Shown: positions 8,377 through 17,762 of the stretch, piece by piece
Layout of the letters: each line of letters opens with the position of its first letter
How positions within the stretch are numbered: the stretch's first letter is position 1
Made by a program: the position numbers and the translations under genes
NCBI RefSeq assembly: GCF_016888165.1
Contig: NZ_JACSWC010000370.1
Coordinates: 1 to 64,000 of the forward strand
Direction: 5' to 3'
DNA length: 64,000 bases
DNA from: Halomicronema sp. CCY15110
GTDB lineage: Bacteria > Cyanobacteriota > Cyanobacteriia > Phormidesmidales > Phormidesmidaceae
The notes under the pieces: generated by a model
The model's database searches: none
Seen by the model: only the letters and a program-made list of their open reading frames with translations
Told to the model about the DNA's origin: nothing

Positions 8377-9900
8377 TCAACGCAACTGGCAAAACTTTCG
8401 CGAGTTGTCGAATTCTGGATCTTGCCAGGAGTAGGCAAAGTGGCTCACCGAGTTGATTTGGGGCGTCGCTTGGCGAATCGCCTGCATCTGCGCTTCTAAC
8501 GACGGACGATTGCGGAAAGATTGGCCCCAGGCTCCAGCCAGGGCCGGCTTCACGAATTGCGCTCCCTGTGGCCCCGCCGCTGCCAGCACCCGGCGAATTT
8601 CATCCACAATGCAGCCAGTATGCCCACACACCCCATAGGCCATGGGGTGCCAAGACATCCAGGTCGGAAAGCGATCCCAATATTGCAAGCGCGAGTCAAA
8701 GCCATTCCCCACGGTCTGATTGCCCAATGGAAAGAAGACTGCCCCGGTGCGCAAGCCCTGTTGCTGAGCTAGTTGTCCAGCTTCAGTGAGGTAGTCCACC
8801 ACGCCCTGCACCGCATGGGCCACGGTCAATTGCCACAGCTCCCGTTGCAAGGTGGATAACGGGGCGGGGGCGGTGTTGCCTTTTTGATCCGACGGGACCC
8901 GACTCTGCCACAGGGGCTCGGAGTCGTTGGGATAGGCCTGTCTGGCCGCTTCCAAATCATTGGGCGATAGCTGTCCACTGTCCAGGTAGCGCTGGATTAA
9001 CGACAAGCCTTGAGCATTGGTGGCTCGCCGCAGCAACGCGTTGCGGGACGCCTCTCCATGAATCCACAAGTCGGCGACTTCATCCGCCACTGAGTAGCCG
9101 CCGGTGCCTCGGGGATACCGGATGTAGTCAAACAAAATACCTTGGGGGCGGCGCTCGGCCACTTCCGACAGCACGACTTGAAAGTGTTGCCGTGCTTCCA
9201 AGCTGTAGGGATCAACAAAAACCTCATGGGCATTGCTGCTCAGCCCGCTTTGGGCAAAGGTGTGAGTGTCTTGGCCGCGCCCGTTCATGGCGAGGGTACG
9301 GCGCTGTTGCGGGTTGAGGGTGTAGGTGTAGCCGAAGTTCAGCGCAAACATCCAGGCATAGGTGTCCAACCCTCGGGGGGTGGCTTTGGCGATCGCTTCC
9401 GCCAGCAAGTCACGCTGCTCATAGCCGGGAGCCTGCACTACCGAAGGCCACACGGTGGGATTATCCGCCTTGGGCAGCAACACCATGCCGCTATAAAACG
9501 CTTCTGCATAGACCTGGTTGTAGCCCATGTTAGCGATGCGATCGAGCACCGCCTCTAGAATGCCGGGCTGCAAATCGCAGGGATAAAGTCGGAGCCAAAC
9601 GGCTTGTTCGCGGGGCCAATTGGCGGCCCGACATTGGGCCAACGCCCGGGCGTGTTCTGCCACTAAAGCGTCATATTGGCCCTTGGCCTGCGCGTCATTA
9701 TTTTCAAATGCCGCTCGGCGCAAGGCCTCTTTGCGGGAGGCGTCGGCCTGCGAAATTTGACAATAGCTGTTGAGCTGGATAGCACTGGCGCGCCTTGGCA
9801 AGGTGGCCTCTAGGGTCATGACGCTGCCTAACCCCGTCGCGATCGCCGCCAAGAGTGACGCCTTTACAGACCCTAGAAATGTTCGTCGCAAATTCTTCAT
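8377..9900 (-). CDS. Exported glycosidase-like (GHL10-type) protein with Tat-type signal
   Basis: A protein of about 507 residues with a twin-arginine-like leader (MKNLRRTFLGS plus a hydrophobic segment). The body resembles the family 10 glycosyl-hydrolase-like proteins (GHL10 / DUF4015 type), which form a TIM barrel. Supporting blocks include MGYNQVYAEAFYSGM, a LDTYAWMFALNFG strand, EVFVDPYSLEARQHF, GILFDYIRYPRG (an FDYxRxP signature) and SHFAYSWQDPEF at the end. The expected site is the periplasm or cell wall; the substrate is unknown. The frame continues upstream to 9990, with alternative ATGs at 9906 and 9900. I use 9900 because it gives the cleanest signal sequence. Confidence 0.8.
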   Translation of the reverse strand: MKNLRRTFLGSVKASLLAAIATGLGSVMTLEATLPRRASAIQLNSYCQISQADASRKEALRRAAFENNDAQAKGQYDALVAEHARALAQCRAANWPREQAVWLRLYPCDLQPGILEAVLDRIANMGYNQVYAEAFYSGMVLLPKADNPTVWPSVVQAPGYEQRDLLAEAIAKATPRGLDTYAWMFALNFGYTYTLNPQQRRTLAMNGRGQDTHTFAQSGLSSNAHEVFVDPYSLEARQHFQVVLSEVAERRPQGILFDYIRYPRGTGGYSVADEVADLWIHGEASRNALLRRATNAQGLSLIQRYLDSGQLSPNDLEAARQAYPNDSEPLWQSRVPSDQKGNTAPAPLSTLQRELWQLTVAHAVQGVVDYLTEAGQLAQQQGLRTGAVFFPLGNQTVGNGFDSRLQYWDRFPTWMSWHPMAYGVCGHTGCIVDEIRRVLAAAGPQGAQFVKPALAGAWGQSFRNRPSLEAQMQAIRQATPQINSVSHFAYSWQDPEFDNSRKFCQLR

Positions 9901-10114
9901 GCCCATCCCGTGGTCGTGTTCATCCTGTCCCGGTAGACGTGATCGATACCCACCGCGTTTCCCATCATTTGGCCGTGAGCAATTCAACAATATTGTGGGC
10001 CATCTTAATAGCTACACAGACTTCCCGAGGATGCTCATCCCCACGAACCAAAACGCCGCAGAACGGGCAGGTGGCCCTTGGCCTTGCCCAATCGGTCAAA
10101 ATCGATGCCCCATT

Positions 10115-10486
10115 CTAATCGGGCACGCTGAAATTGCCCTCAGCATCGCCAGCATCACTCGTTGACTCTGCATCGTTGCCTTGGCTAGCTTCAGCCAGTT
10201 CTAGTTGGGCTAATAAAGCCCGCAACCGCATGCGTTGAATGTGGGGCCAGCCGCCGCTGAGTTCGATATCGCGGAGCAGGGCATACAGTCGTTGGCGATT
10301 GGTCGGTAATGCATCTTGAAACCAGGCATCACGAATCTGACTATGCAGTTCCTCTAATAACCGCAACAGTCCTAACAGCGCAATTTCGTCGCCGGTGCGG
10401 GCGATCGCCGCTTGCTCCGACGCCTGCGCGAGCTGCTTGAGGTCATCCGACAACTGGTCAAAGTCAATATCAATGCGATCGCCCAT
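10115..10486 (-). CDS. Conserved-looking small helical protein, unknown
   Basis: A 123-residue, strongly alpha-helical soluble protein: acidic N-terminus (MGDRIDIDFDQLSDDL), a central leucine-rich helical block (LLGLLRLLEELHSQIRDAWF), and a low-complexity acidic tail of Ser, Asp, Glu and Ala. It is coded upstream of the glycosidase-like gene on the same strand, with a gap of about 210 bp. The sequence looks like a short cyanobacterial hypothetical; I cannot assign a domain. Confidence 0.6.
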   Translation of the reverse strand: MGDRIDIDFDQLSDDLKQLAQASEQAAIARTGDEIALLGLLRLLEELHSQIRDAWFQDALPTNRQRLYALLRDIELSGGWPHIQRMRLRALLAQLELAEASQGNDAESTSDAGDAEGNFSVPD

Positions 10487-10879
10487 TGTGCTTACTTCCC
10501 ACTCAGCCTAGTTAGTCAAATCTCACCTACTGTATCGGTTCCTCTCCCAACATCCAGAAATTAATCTCGTTTACACTTCTTAACCTTAAGGTCTGAATCT
10601 TGCGACTCTACCGTGCTCCGTCGCTGAGCCATGTAGAATGCTAACTTGAGGCTTTGGATCGCACCCTTACACGGCTCCAGATCGTTCCCAGGTATCCCAT
10701 CTTTGGGACTCTTTATGAGGGCACTATCCCCATGTATTCCTGGCAGGGTTCCCAGCTGAGCTCATTGGGCTTGCGATCAATCCATAAGACTGCTCCGGCA
10801 GTTTGCCAAAGCCGGATTAATATTCTGCTCCGACAGAACTCCATTTCATACAGAGACTCTATTGCTTTTGAGGTTGACC
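10487..10879 (+). promoter_or_regulatory. 393-bp upstream region of psbO
   Basis: A divergent region between the small helical protein gene (minus) and psbO (plus). It must carry the psbO promoter. A TAATAT hexamer lies near 10817-10822, but no well-spaced -35 was found. An open frame at 10654-10944 overlaps the psbO start in another frame and looks spurious. A ribosome site (TTGAGG) precedes the psbO ATG. Confidence 0.4.
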
Positions 10880-11716
10880 ATGAGGTATCGCGCGCTCATT
10901 GTGGCTTTCCTGGCTGTGTGCTTGGGATTTGTAACCGCTTGTAGTAGTGGCCCCGTCGCCACCGCTGACGTTCCCCTAACCTATGACGAGATCCGTAATA
11001 CGGGGCTGGCAAATAAGTGCCCTCAGCTCTCAGAGACCGCTCGGGGGACGATTCCAGTCAATGCTGGTCAGTCTTATCAACTGTCTGGTCTATGCCTAGA
11101 GCCGACTAGCTTTTTCATCAAAGAAGAGCCGACTAATAGCCGCCGCGAAGCGGAATTCATTCCGGGCAAGTCATTAACTCGCTACACCTCTTCCCTGGAT
11201 CAAGTACGCGGTGATCTCGTACTCGAAGATGATGGCAGTCTGACCTTTCTTGAAAAGGGCGGCATCGATTTCCAAGCCATCACCGTTCAACTTCCCGGTG
11301 GCGAACAAGAACCGTTCCTCTTCACCATCAAAGGATTGGCAGCCCGTTCGCAAAGCGACCTAAATGCGCTCACGACTTACACTGACTTCGAAGGTGATTA
11401 CCGCGTTCCGTCCTATCGGACTTCTAACTTCCTTGATCCGAAAGGGCGTGGTTTGGCAACAGGCTATGACACTGCGGTTGCACTGCCAGCACGTGGTGAT
11501 GAGGATCTGCTGCGGGAAAACACCAAAGCCTTCGATGTTTTAGAAGGTCATATTTCTTTGATGGTCTCTAAAGTTAATCCTGAAACTGGTGAAATTGGTG
11601 GCACCTTCGAAGCAATCCAGCCTTCTGACACTGATATGGGCACTGCGGAGCCTGTAGACGTCAAGATTCAAGGAATTTTCTACGGCTATCTAGAAGAAGG
11701 GTTGGACGAAGCCTAA
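10880..11716 (+). CDS. psbO: Photosystem II manganese-stabilising protein PsbO
   Basis: The 33-kDa extrinsic lumenal subunit that stabilises the Mn4CaO5 cluster of photosystem II. This product is 278 residues. After the signal segment (MRYRALIVAFLAVCLGFVTAC) come the family hallmarks: LTYDEIRNTGLANKCPQL, the second disulfide cysteine in LSGLCLEPTSF, and a C-terminal DVKIQGIFYGYLE. The VTAC motif at the end of the signal resembles a lipobox, as in other cyanobacterial PsbO, so lipid attachment is possible. The start at 10880 is preferred over 10862 because it opens the conserved MRYRALI leader. A strong terminator follows. Confidence 0.98.
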   Translation: MRYRALIVAFLAVCLGFVTACSSGPVATADVPLTYDEIRNTGLANKCPQLSETARGTIPVNAGQSYQLSGLCLEPTSFFIKEEPTNSRREAEFIPGKSLTRYTSSLDQVRGDLVLEDDGSLTFLEKGGIDFQAITVQLPGGEQEPFLFTIKGLAARSQSDLNALTTYTDFEGDYRVPSYRTSNFLDPKGRGLATGYDTAVALPARGDEDLLRENTKAFDVLEGHISLMVSKVNPETGEIGGTFEAIQPSDTDMGTAEPVDVKIQGIFYGYLEEGLDEA

Positions 11717-11730
11717 CCTAAGTTACAGTC

Positions 11731-11756
11731 ATTCCAGCTTGCAATTCCAGCTTGCA
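11731..11756 (+). repeat. Perfect tandem 13-bp duplication after psbO
   Basis: ATTCCAGCTTGCA occurs twice head to tail (11731-11743 and 11744-11756) in the psbO 3' untranslated region, between the stop codon and the terminator. It is probably a replication-slippage duplication. Confidence 0.8.
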
Positions 11757-11771
11757 TAAGCTTGTTCAATG

Positions 11772-11805
11772 AAAAAGGAGGGGCTGAATCAGCCCCTCCT
11801 TTTTC
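11772..11805 (+). terminator. Strong rho-independent terminator of psbO
   Basis: A perfect 15-bp stem (11772-11786 with 11790-11804) with an AAT loop. The A-run and T-run are built into the stem ends, so it can act on both strands. It lies 55 bp after the psbO stop and fits a highly expressed monocistronic gene. Confidence 0.95.
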
Positions 11806-11839
11806 GTGTTGTGATTTTGCTTGCTGATATAGCAATCCC

Positions 11840-11998
11840 ATGATCAAAGCGTTTTACGATCGCCTCCGTGAGGCGGGTAAACCGATGAAAGTAGCCCGAT
11901 GCGCAGCGGCTCGAAAGCTTTTACACCTGGACTGGGTCGTGGTGAAGAAAGGACAGCCGTTTGATCCTGATTACAGGAAAGAGCCTTACCCAGCTTGA
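11840..11998 (+). pseudogene. C-terminal relic of an IS110-family transposase
   Basis: An open 52-codon frame beginning with ATG at 11840 translates to a sequence matching the end of the IS110 family transposase C-terminal domain (Transposase_20): AFYDRLREAGKPMKVARCAA, then ARKLLHLDWVVVKKGQPFDP. The N-terminal RuvC-like catalytic part and all earlier C-terminal sequence are absent; a stop lies in frame just upstream (11825-11827). No insertion-sequence ends are visible. This is a decayed remnant, not an active element. It lies immediately after the psbO terminator. Confidence 0.75.
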
Positions 11999-12216
11999 CA
12001 TCTGACTACCGTATCTTCGCTAGCTTAGGGCCAAAAAGAGCCGTTAAACGTCTCCTCACAGCTGCTAATTAAAACGATGAAGGCTACAACCATATTCAAA
12101 TAGCGGCAACCTTCAAATCAAGGAACCTGCCCCAACCGCCCACCAGCTGCCGCAAGTTGACTCTGTCAACACTCTGTCAACGATCAACTGAGTCATTAAG
12201 GATTCTGGGAAGGCAA
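11999..12216. other. Intergenic tail between the IS110 relic and ftsH
   Basis: About 220 bp with no coding signal. CAACACTCTGTCAACGATCAAC near 12168-12188 contains the small direct repeat TCTGTCAAC (12161-12169 and 12173-12181). No convincing ftsH terminator hairpin is seen. Confidence 0.3.
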
Positions 12217-14133
12217 TTAAACGGCTGCGGGTGATTGCTGAGTTTGCTTCTCAGGAATGTCCGTATATTTTTCGACGATTTGACGAAATTCATCGCCATC
12301 CATCGTTTCAATTTCCAGCAGCCGATCCACCAGATAGTCAATCAGTTCCCGATTGTCGCTTAATATGCTCCGAGCGCGATTGTAAGCATGTTGAGCGATC
12401 GCCCGCACCTGCTTATCAATCTTGGCCGCCAATGCCTCCGAATATTCGGAGCGGGGCATCATGTTGCGCCCCAAAAAGACCTCGCCACCCATACTTTCTA
12501 AGGCAACTGGTCCCAAGTCAGACATCCCGTATAGGGTCACCATTTGCCGGGCCAGGTTGGTCACCTGCTTAATGTCACCGCCAGCCCCGGTGCTGACTTC
12601 TAGGTCGCCAAAGACTTCCGCCTCAGCGGCCATTCCCCCCAGGGCAACGGTAATGCGATCAAGCAGCCAGTTGCGCGTGTACAGACCACTGTCAATGACA
12701 TCTTCGTCCGGTAAGGACTGGGTAAAGCCTTCCACCCCGCCGGAACGGGGAATAATGGTGACTTTATTCAGGGAATCAGCGTGCTCTAGCAGCGTCGTCA
12801 GCAACGCATGTCCGACTTCGTGGTAGGCGGTCATTTTCTTGCGATTGCTGTCGAGCAGCGGCGTCAGGCTCAGGCCAATGGTCAACCGATCAATGGCATC
12901 TTCCACGTCTTGCATGGTGATAGCATCCTTGCGGCGACGAGCCGTGAGAATGGCCGATTCGTTCAACAAGTTGGCCAACTCAGCCCCGGAGAAGCCAGGG
13001 GTGCGGCGGGCGATCGCTTCCATCGACACGCCATCGGCAATCTTTTTGTTGCGGGCATGTACCTTCAAAATTTCTAGGCGACCCCCATAGGTGGGTAGAT
13101 CGACCATCACCTGGCGATCAAACCGTCCCGGTCGCATCAGGGCCAGATCCAGCACATCTACCCGATTGGTCGCGGCAATGACAATGACGCCACTGTTGCC
13201 CTCAAAACCGTCCATCTCGGTCAGCAACTGGTTGAGGGTTTGCTCACGTTCGTCGTTGCCACCGCCGATGCCCGTGCCCCGCTGCCGTCCCACGGCGTCA
13301 ATCTCGTCGATGAAGACGATACAGGGAGCATTTTCTTTAGCTTTTTTGAAGAGATCGCGAACTCGGGAAGCGCCCACCCCGACAAACATTTCCACAAATT
13401 CGGAACCGGAAATGCTGAAGAAAGGTACTGCCGCCTCGCCCGCGATCGCTTTGGCCAGCAGCGTTTTCCCCGTACCAGGAGGACCGACTAGCAATACCCC
13501 CCGGGGAATTTTGGCTCCGATGGCCGTAAACTTTTCCGGATTCTTGAGAAACGAGACAACCTCTTGCAGTTCTTCCTTGGCTTCTTCGATGCCTGCAACG
13601 TCGTCAAACTGCACACCCGTTTTGGCCTCCATCTGAAACCGCGCCCGCGATCGACCAAAACTCATGGCCCCGCCCGCATTATTCGCCGTCCGCCGCAGAA
13701 TGAGCAATAAGCCAAACAGCAGCAACATGATCAACAACGTGTTGGTGGCAATCCAAGCGAACGCATTGCCGCCCCCCTCGGGTTCGATCTCAACATCCAC
13801 GTCTTGGGCGCGCAGTCGCTGAATCAGCTCTGGATTGTTGGCATCCCCCTCAAACAGCACCACTTCCTGAGGCGGGTCTTCTTCACCATCGCTTCTCAGC
13901 ACAACATCAGCAGTATTGGTATTGGGGTCGATATCAACCTGCTCAACCTGTCCAGAGTCAACCAATTCTAAAAATTCGCCATAGGTCAGCTGGTCGTCTT
14001 CTTCGGTCTGTGCCAACACTGGCGGCAAAGCCGCCAAGCTCTGCATCAAAAACCAGGTCGTCGTCAACAAGCCAGAAGCTGTTACCTGAGCAGTCCGCCG
14101 GAAAAAAGAGGGTTGACGCAAACGGTTTGCCAT
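12217..14133 (-). CDS. ftsH: ATP-dependent zinc metalloprotease FtsH
   Basis: A 638-residue membrane AAA+ protease. In order: a first hydrophobic segment (about 22-42), a lumen/periplasm-side domain with the FtsH extracellular fold, a second transmembrane helix ([20 protein letters not shown]), the AAA module with GPPGTGKT (about 216-223), Walker B FIDEID, the second region of homology RPGRFDRQV, and the zinc site HEVGH (about 438-442). HEVGH is usual in the thylakoid FtsH2/FtsH8-like group that removes damaged D1 protein, which fits the nearby psbO in theme. The ATG at 14133 is chosen over 14175 because of an upstream AAAGG and better family length. The peptidase is membrane-anchored. Confidence 0.95.
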   Translation of the reverse strand: MANRLRQPSFFRRTAQVTASGLLTTTWFLMQSLAALPPVLAQTEEDDQLTYGEFLELVDSGQVEQVDIDPNTNTADVVLRSDGEEDPPQEVVLFEGDANNPELIQRLRAQDVDVEIEPEGGGNAFAWIATNTLLIMLLLFGLLLILRRTANNAGGAMSFGRSRARFQMEAKTGVQFDDVAGIEEAKEELQEVVSFLKNPEKFTAIGAKIPRGVLLVGPPGTGKTLLAKAIAGEAAVPFFSISGSEFVEMFVGVGASRVRDLFKKAKENAPCIVFIDEIDAVGRQRGTGIGGGNDEREQTLNQLLTEMDGFEGNSGVIVIAATNRVDVLDLALMRPGRFDRQVMVDLPTYGGRLEILKVHARNKKIADGVSMEAIARRTPGFSGAELANLLNESAILTARRRKDAITMQDVEDAIDRLTIGLSLTPLLDSNRKKMTAYHEVGHALLTTLLEHADSLNKVTIIPRSGGVEGFTQSLPDEDVIDSGLYTRNWLLDRITVALGGMAAEAEVFGDLEVSTGAGGDIKQVTNLARQMVTLYGMSDLGPVALESMGGEVFLGRNMMPRSEYSEALAAKIDKQVRAIAQHAYNRARSILSDNRELIDYLVDRLLEIETMDGDEFRQIVEKYTDIPEKQTQQSPAAV

Positions 14134-14497
14134 AAAACGTGCCTTTAATCTTCGTATCTGCGAGAATTCGTCCATCCCTTGAATCAGGGGGAAATGAGTT
14201 GTCAGCGCTGAGAAAGCCTGATCATCCCCTAGTGTAATCGGTCTGCCCTAGACTGTGTCGCAGTCTAAGCAGTTGCAGCTGAGCGCACTGACCGCCGCCG
14301 AAAACTGATGGTGACCTCCCGCCTGAAATCTGACGTGGCCCCCGGGCTCAACAGCCCAGCTTTACCGAAACTTCATGGCCTTTCACACCCTCTTCATCCA
14401 CCCTTGATTCATCAACGTCTCCGGATGTTTACCATCAACTGATAATGGGAATAGACCGCGTAGCCGTCGTGACGACGGAGCAAGGAGATGCCCAGGC
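14134..14497. other. Divergent region upstream of ftsH
   Basis: About 364 bp that should contain the ftsH promoter (minus) and the promoter of the small cysteine protein (plus). A strong ribosome site AAGGAG lies at 14480-14485. No other element is supported. Confidence 0.35.
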
Positions 14498-14692
14498 ATG
14501 AACCGACAACTGAAGCATTTTTGGCAAAAGATAGCGGGCCTCGTAGCGGTAGAAGTACCGACAGCAGTGGCAGCGTGCGAATTTGACTGCCGAGAGCTGA
14601 ATTGTGACGCCGAGCGGTGGACCCATTGTCCCCGCCGCCAGCAAACAGAACTCGCGATCGCTGACTCGCTTCCAGATCAGCAATCGCGCTAA
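14498..14692 (+). CDS. Small cysteine-motif protein, 64 residues
   Basis: A short protein with an amphipathic N-terminus (MNRQLKHFWQKIAGLVAVEV) and a cysteine cluster C27-x3-C31-x4-C36-x7-C44 (in CEFDCRELNCDAERWTHC). This spacing could bind a metal or an iron-sulfur centre. AAGGAG lies about 12 nt before the ATG, a good ribosome site. It converges on glmM with a 22-bp gap. I believe similar short cysteine proteins occur in other cyanobacteria but cannot name a family. The conserved-looking cysteine spacing and the ribosome site are the reasons to call it. Confidence 0.6.
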   Translation: MNRQLKHFWQKIAGLVAVEVPTAVAACEFDCRELNCDAERWTHCPRRQQTELAIADSLPDQQSR

Positions 14693-14714
14693 TCCGCCAG
14701 CGCTCCGGTCGTGC

Positions 14715-16157
14715 CTAGACTGCCAAGTGTTGTCGCACCGCGGCCGCAATGTGATCAGTCCAGTGATCGACTAAGGGCTGCTGTTCCGCTTCGACCATGA
14801 CGCGAATCAAGGGCTCAGTGCCCGATGGCCGCACCAACACACGCCCCAAGGCTCCCATGTCGGCTTCGGCTTGGGCGATCGCTTGCACCACCGGGTCACA
14901 GGTTTGCCAGTTTTTACGGCGATCGCGATCCTCAACGCGAATATTGTCCAACCGTTGAGGATAGGTGGTGAAACTTTGATCCACCAGGGCCGCCAGGGAA
15001 CCCCCGACTTGTTGTACCAAATCGGCTAGGTGTAGTGCCGTCAAAATGCCATCGCCCGTCAGGCTGTAATGGTGGCAGAGAATATGGCCAGATTGTTCAC
15101 CGCCCAGCTTAGCGCCCCGGTCAATCATTTCTGCATGGACGTGCTGGTCGCCGACTTGGGTGCGCAACAGCTCGCCGCCGAGAGCGTTCCAAGCCCGCTC
15201 AAAGCCGAGATTCGCCATCACGGTGGAAATAATCAGGTTATTGGGCAAGCGCTGGGCATCTTTCAGCAGCTTGCCCCAGAAATAGAGGATGTAATCGCCA
15301 TCCACAATCCGCCCTTGACCATCGACCGCAATCACCCGATCGGCATCGCCGTCAAAGGCAAAACCAATATCGGCTTGATGCTCGCGGACAGCAGCTTTGA
15401 GTGGCTCTAAATGGGTCGAACCACAGTTGACGTTGATGCGATCGCCATCGGGTAGACCATGAATGCCAATGACTTCTGCCTGAGTGCTGTCAAAAGCCTG
15501 TATGGCAATGCCAGCCGCCGCGCCCCAGGCCATATCCAACACAATCTTCAAGCCGCTCAAATTGAGATCGGGCAAGGGCTGACGCAAAAAGTCGAGGTAC
15601 TGACCCACCAGCTCTGGGCGATGGTGCCATTGTCCCCAGGCCCTGACGGGGGTGGAGTTAGGCACTTCTAAACCCCGGAGTGATCGCTCAATGTGCTGCT
15701 GCACAGCGGTCGGCAACTTTGTGCCCTCAGGGCCAAAAAACTTGATGCCATTATCTTGGGGCGGGTTGTGGCTGGCGGAAATCATCACGCCCCCAATGGC
15801 CCCTACCGCTGGCGTTAGATTCGCCACGGCGGCCGTCGGACACAAGCCTAAATTCCATACGTCTAAGCCCGCTGAGGTGAGGCCCGCCGCCAGGGCTGAT
15901 GACAGCATATGTCCGGAGTTGCGGGAATCTTGACCTAACAAAATCGGTCCCTGAGTGCCAGAGTGCTGTTGCAACACCCGGCCTGCCCAGTAACCAATTT
16001 GGGTCGCCAGGGGCGCATTCAAGAGCTCACCGGCCTGCCCGCGAATGCCATCGGTGCCAAATAATTGGGTCTGGGGCAAGTCCAAAGTCTGCCAGCCCAA
16101 GCCTGGGGGCCGCAACAGATGCTGGCGACTCGCCGGTCGCGCTGGAATGCTTACCAT
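14715..16157 (-). CDS. glmM: Phosphoglucosamine mutase
   Basis: Converts glucosamine-6-phosphate to glucosamine-1-phosphate for peptidoglycan and lipopolysaccharide precursors. The alpha-D-phosphohexomutase marks are all present: TDGIRG near residue 35, the phosphoserine loop [11 protein letters not shown] (catalytic Ser about 129), metal loop FDGDADR, sugar loop GGEQSGH, and phosphate-binding [11 protein letters not shown] at the C-terminus. The product is 480 residues, with about 25 extra N-terminal residues as in other cyanobacterial GlmM. The ATG at 16157 is supported by GAGGAG spaced 8 nt upstream; that ribosome site also contains a Yfr1-complementary sequence. Confidence 0.96.
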   Translation of the reverse strand: MVSIPARPASRQHLLRPPGLGWQTLDLPQTQLFGTDGIRGQAGELLNAPLATQIGYWAGRVLQQHSGTQGPILLGQDSRNSGHMLSSALAAGLTSAGLDVWNLGLCPTAAVANLTPAVGAIGGVMISASHNPPQDNGIKFFGPEGTKLPTAVQQHIERSLRGLEVPNSTPVRAWGQWHHRPELVGQYLDFLRQPLPDLNLSGLKIVLDMAWGAAAGIAIQAFDSTQAEVIGIHGLPDGDRINVNCGSTHLEPLKAAVREHQADIGFAFDGDADRVIAVDGQGRIVDGDYILYFWGKLLKDAQRLPNNLIISTVMANLGFERAWNALGGELLRTQVGDQHVHAEMIDRGAKLGGEQSGHILCHHYSLTGDGILTALHLADLVQQVGGSLAALVDQSFTTYPQRLDNIRVEDRDRRKNWQTCDPVVQAIAQAEADMGALGRVLVRPSGTEPLIRVMVEAEQQPLVDHWTDHIAAAVRQHLAV

Positions 16158-16164
16158 AAAATTG

Positions 16165-16175
16165 ACTCCTCACAC
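16165..16175 (-). promoter_or_regulatory. glmM ribosome-binding site with exact complement of the Yfr1 core motif
   Basis: On the minus strand the glmM leader reads GTGTGAGGAGT, ending 7 nt before the ATG. It contains the Shine-Dalgarno core GAGGAG. It is the exact 11-nt reverse complement of ACUCCUCACAC, the ultraconserved unpaired motif of the cyanobacterial small RNA Yfr1, which is known to repress targets by pairing near the ribosome site. The match is seen directly; regulation is inferred. Confidence 0.5.
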
Positions 16176-16277
16176 ACTCATCAGTGGAGAATACCACCTC
16201 TGCTTAACAATCTGTAGTTTGCTGGCAGAATGCTCGATCTGATCAGAGGATGAAAGGGTTCACCTATTGATGGATCG

Positions 16278-16736
16278 ATGCCTTTAGAACCATCGCCGAC
16301 TGACGATGCTCAACTCCATACCGGTATCCAGCAATTTAATCAGGGCGATTATTACGCTTGCCACGACACGCTGGAAGCGATTTGGATGGCAGCCGAGATC
16401 CCTGAAAAGCCATTTTTTCAAGGCATTTTGCAGCTAGCGGTCGCGCTCTACCACCTTGGCAACCATAATTGGCATGGCACTGCCATCTTGTTAGGCGAGG
16501 GCCTCAGACGGCTGGAACCCTTTGAACCTAAGTATCGCGGCGTCGATGTAACGCCGTTGCTGGATTGCGCCAGCGCTTGGTTAGAGGCGGTGCAACAACT
16601 TGGAGTTGAGCAAGTGGCGAAGCTGGCCGAGGCTTTGCAACAAAGTCAACTCGGTCACCCTACGACGCTGGCTACCATCTCTTTACCACAGTGGCGAATT
16701 CACTATGATGCCCCTGCCGATCAACCAACAGATTGA
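16278..16736 (+). CDS. DUF309 domain protein
   Basis: A 152-residue protein with the DUF309 signature: FNQGDYYACHDTLEAIW followed by FFQGILQLAVALYHLGNHNW and a helical LLGEGLRRLEPF segment. The conserved His in the ACHDTLE block and the QG...H pattern are shared with this family of small helical proteins, found widely in cyanobacteria, plastids and Bacillus. Its function is unknown; a metal site is possible. It is read divergently from glmM. Confidence 0.9.
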   Translation: MPLEPSPTDDAQLHTGIQQFNQGDYYACHDTLEAIWMAAEIPEKPFFQGILQLAVALYHLGNHNWHGTAILLGEGLRRLEPFEPKYRGVDVTPLLDCASAWLEAVQQLGVEQVAKLAEALQQSQLGHPTTLATISLPQWRIHYDAPADQPTD

Positions 16737-16895
16737 ATGTCATCAAGTGTCTACATAAACGGCAGAATGGATCAGCGATCGCATAAAAATTAATACGGAT
16801 GCGATGCCGCTCGTGGGAACTGAGAATAATGAGATTGCGTCTTAAACAACTACTATGAGAGACGGAGAATGGTGGGTCAGGCGGGAATATCAACC

Positions 16896-17450
16896 ATGAG
16901 GCATACGCAATATTTCAGGCGGAGATGGCGATCGCTGGCGGCGGTCGTTACCCTCGGCGGTTTGGGATTTTGGTTGGCGATCGCGCCAGTTCCCCATCCG
17001 CAGGCACTGGCACAAACAGCGAGTCCCGGCGTCATCACCCTGCGAGCCGACATCCAAGAGGCCAATGCCAATACCGGGGTGATTGTGGCCCGAGGCAATG
17101 TCCGCATTGATTATCCGGCCCGTGATATTGTCGCCACCTCGGCCCAGGCGCAATACTTCAGTAACGAAAATCGGATGATCCTCAGTGGCAATGTCGTGGT
17201 GCTGCAAGAGGGCAATCGCCTCCAGGCAGAAGTCGTGACTTACTTGGTAGATGAGGGGCGCTTTATCGCGATGCCCCAACCCAATGAACAAGTCGAAACG
17301 ACCTACATTATTCAAGACAATCCCACTGCCCAACCGGGTGACGGCACGGCAACCGATGAGGCTCCGACGGGAGCGGCTGATGCCATCACACCCGACGAGA
17401 CCCTGCTAATCGCGCCTTTAGAGCCGCCAACGTTACCCGATACGGAGTGA
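16896..17450 (+). CDS. lptA: LptA/OstA-type LPS transport periplasmic protein
   Basis: A 184-residue exported protein with an N-terminal arginine-rich leader and hydrophobic segment ending in ALAQTASPG, consistent with signal peptidase cleavage at ALAQ-T. The mature part has the OstA-N beta-jellyroll repeat pattern: ITLRADIQEANANTGVIVARGNVRIDY, then ATSAQAQYFSNENRMILSGNVVVLQ, then LQAEVVTYL. It should bridge lipopolysaccharide from the inner-membrane LptBFG complex to the outer membrane. The C-terminal 40 residues are low-complexity Pro/Thr/Asp. An alternative start is 16869, with GGAGA directly upstream. lptB and an lptF-like gene follow. Confidence 0.8.
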   Translation: MRHTQYFRRRWRSLAAVVTLGGLGFWLAIAPVPHPQALAQTASPGVITLRADIQEANANTGVIVARGNVRIDYPARDIVATSAQAQYFSNENRMILSGNVVVLQEGNRLQAEVVTYLVDEGRFIAMPQPNEQVETTYIIQDNPTAQPGDGTATDEAPTGAADAITPDETLLIAPLEPPTLPDTE

Positions 17451-17762
17451 TGTGGGGCGATCGCTTTGCGCCATTTTCTGAGCATCGTTGCTGAGTGGTG
17501 ATGGATGGTAATGCCTCAACGCTGGCAGACATCGCCTGGTTAACTGGGCATAGTCAATGAGGGTGGGGGCGATCGCGACCAGTCGCCTACCAATAAAACA
17601 CAGGGGCTCGTCACCACCACCACCTACTGTCTCGCCCAGTTATCTCGCCCAAGTCCAGCCGCGAGCAGCGCCTGACTAACAGCGACATTTCCTGTCATCA
17701 AGGGAAAGCGCTTTGATAAAATTTGAGCCAAGCCTTGACCATTCCTCTGGATACCCAGTCCC
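17451..17762. other. 312-bp gap between lptA and lptB
   Basis: No coding sequence can be supported. It holds HIP1 octamers and short GC-rich segments but no clear terminator. The spacing leaves open whether lptA and lptB share a transcript. Confidence 0.3.

Noticed and set aside
8032-8499. 155-codon plus-strand frame in the trpB upstream gap
   Set aside because: It overlaps the end of the glycosidase-like gene antisense, has no recognisable features and lacks a convincing ribosome site.
10654-10944. 96-codon frame upstream of and overlapping psbO
   Set aside because: It runs into psbO in another frame, starts with a non-ATG codon and has no protein-like features.
16165-16175. ACTCCTCACAC on the plus strand as the Yfr1 small RNA gene itself
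   Set aside because: No flanking stem-loops and no terminator with a T-run follow; the sequence is better explained as the antisense of the glmM ribosome site.
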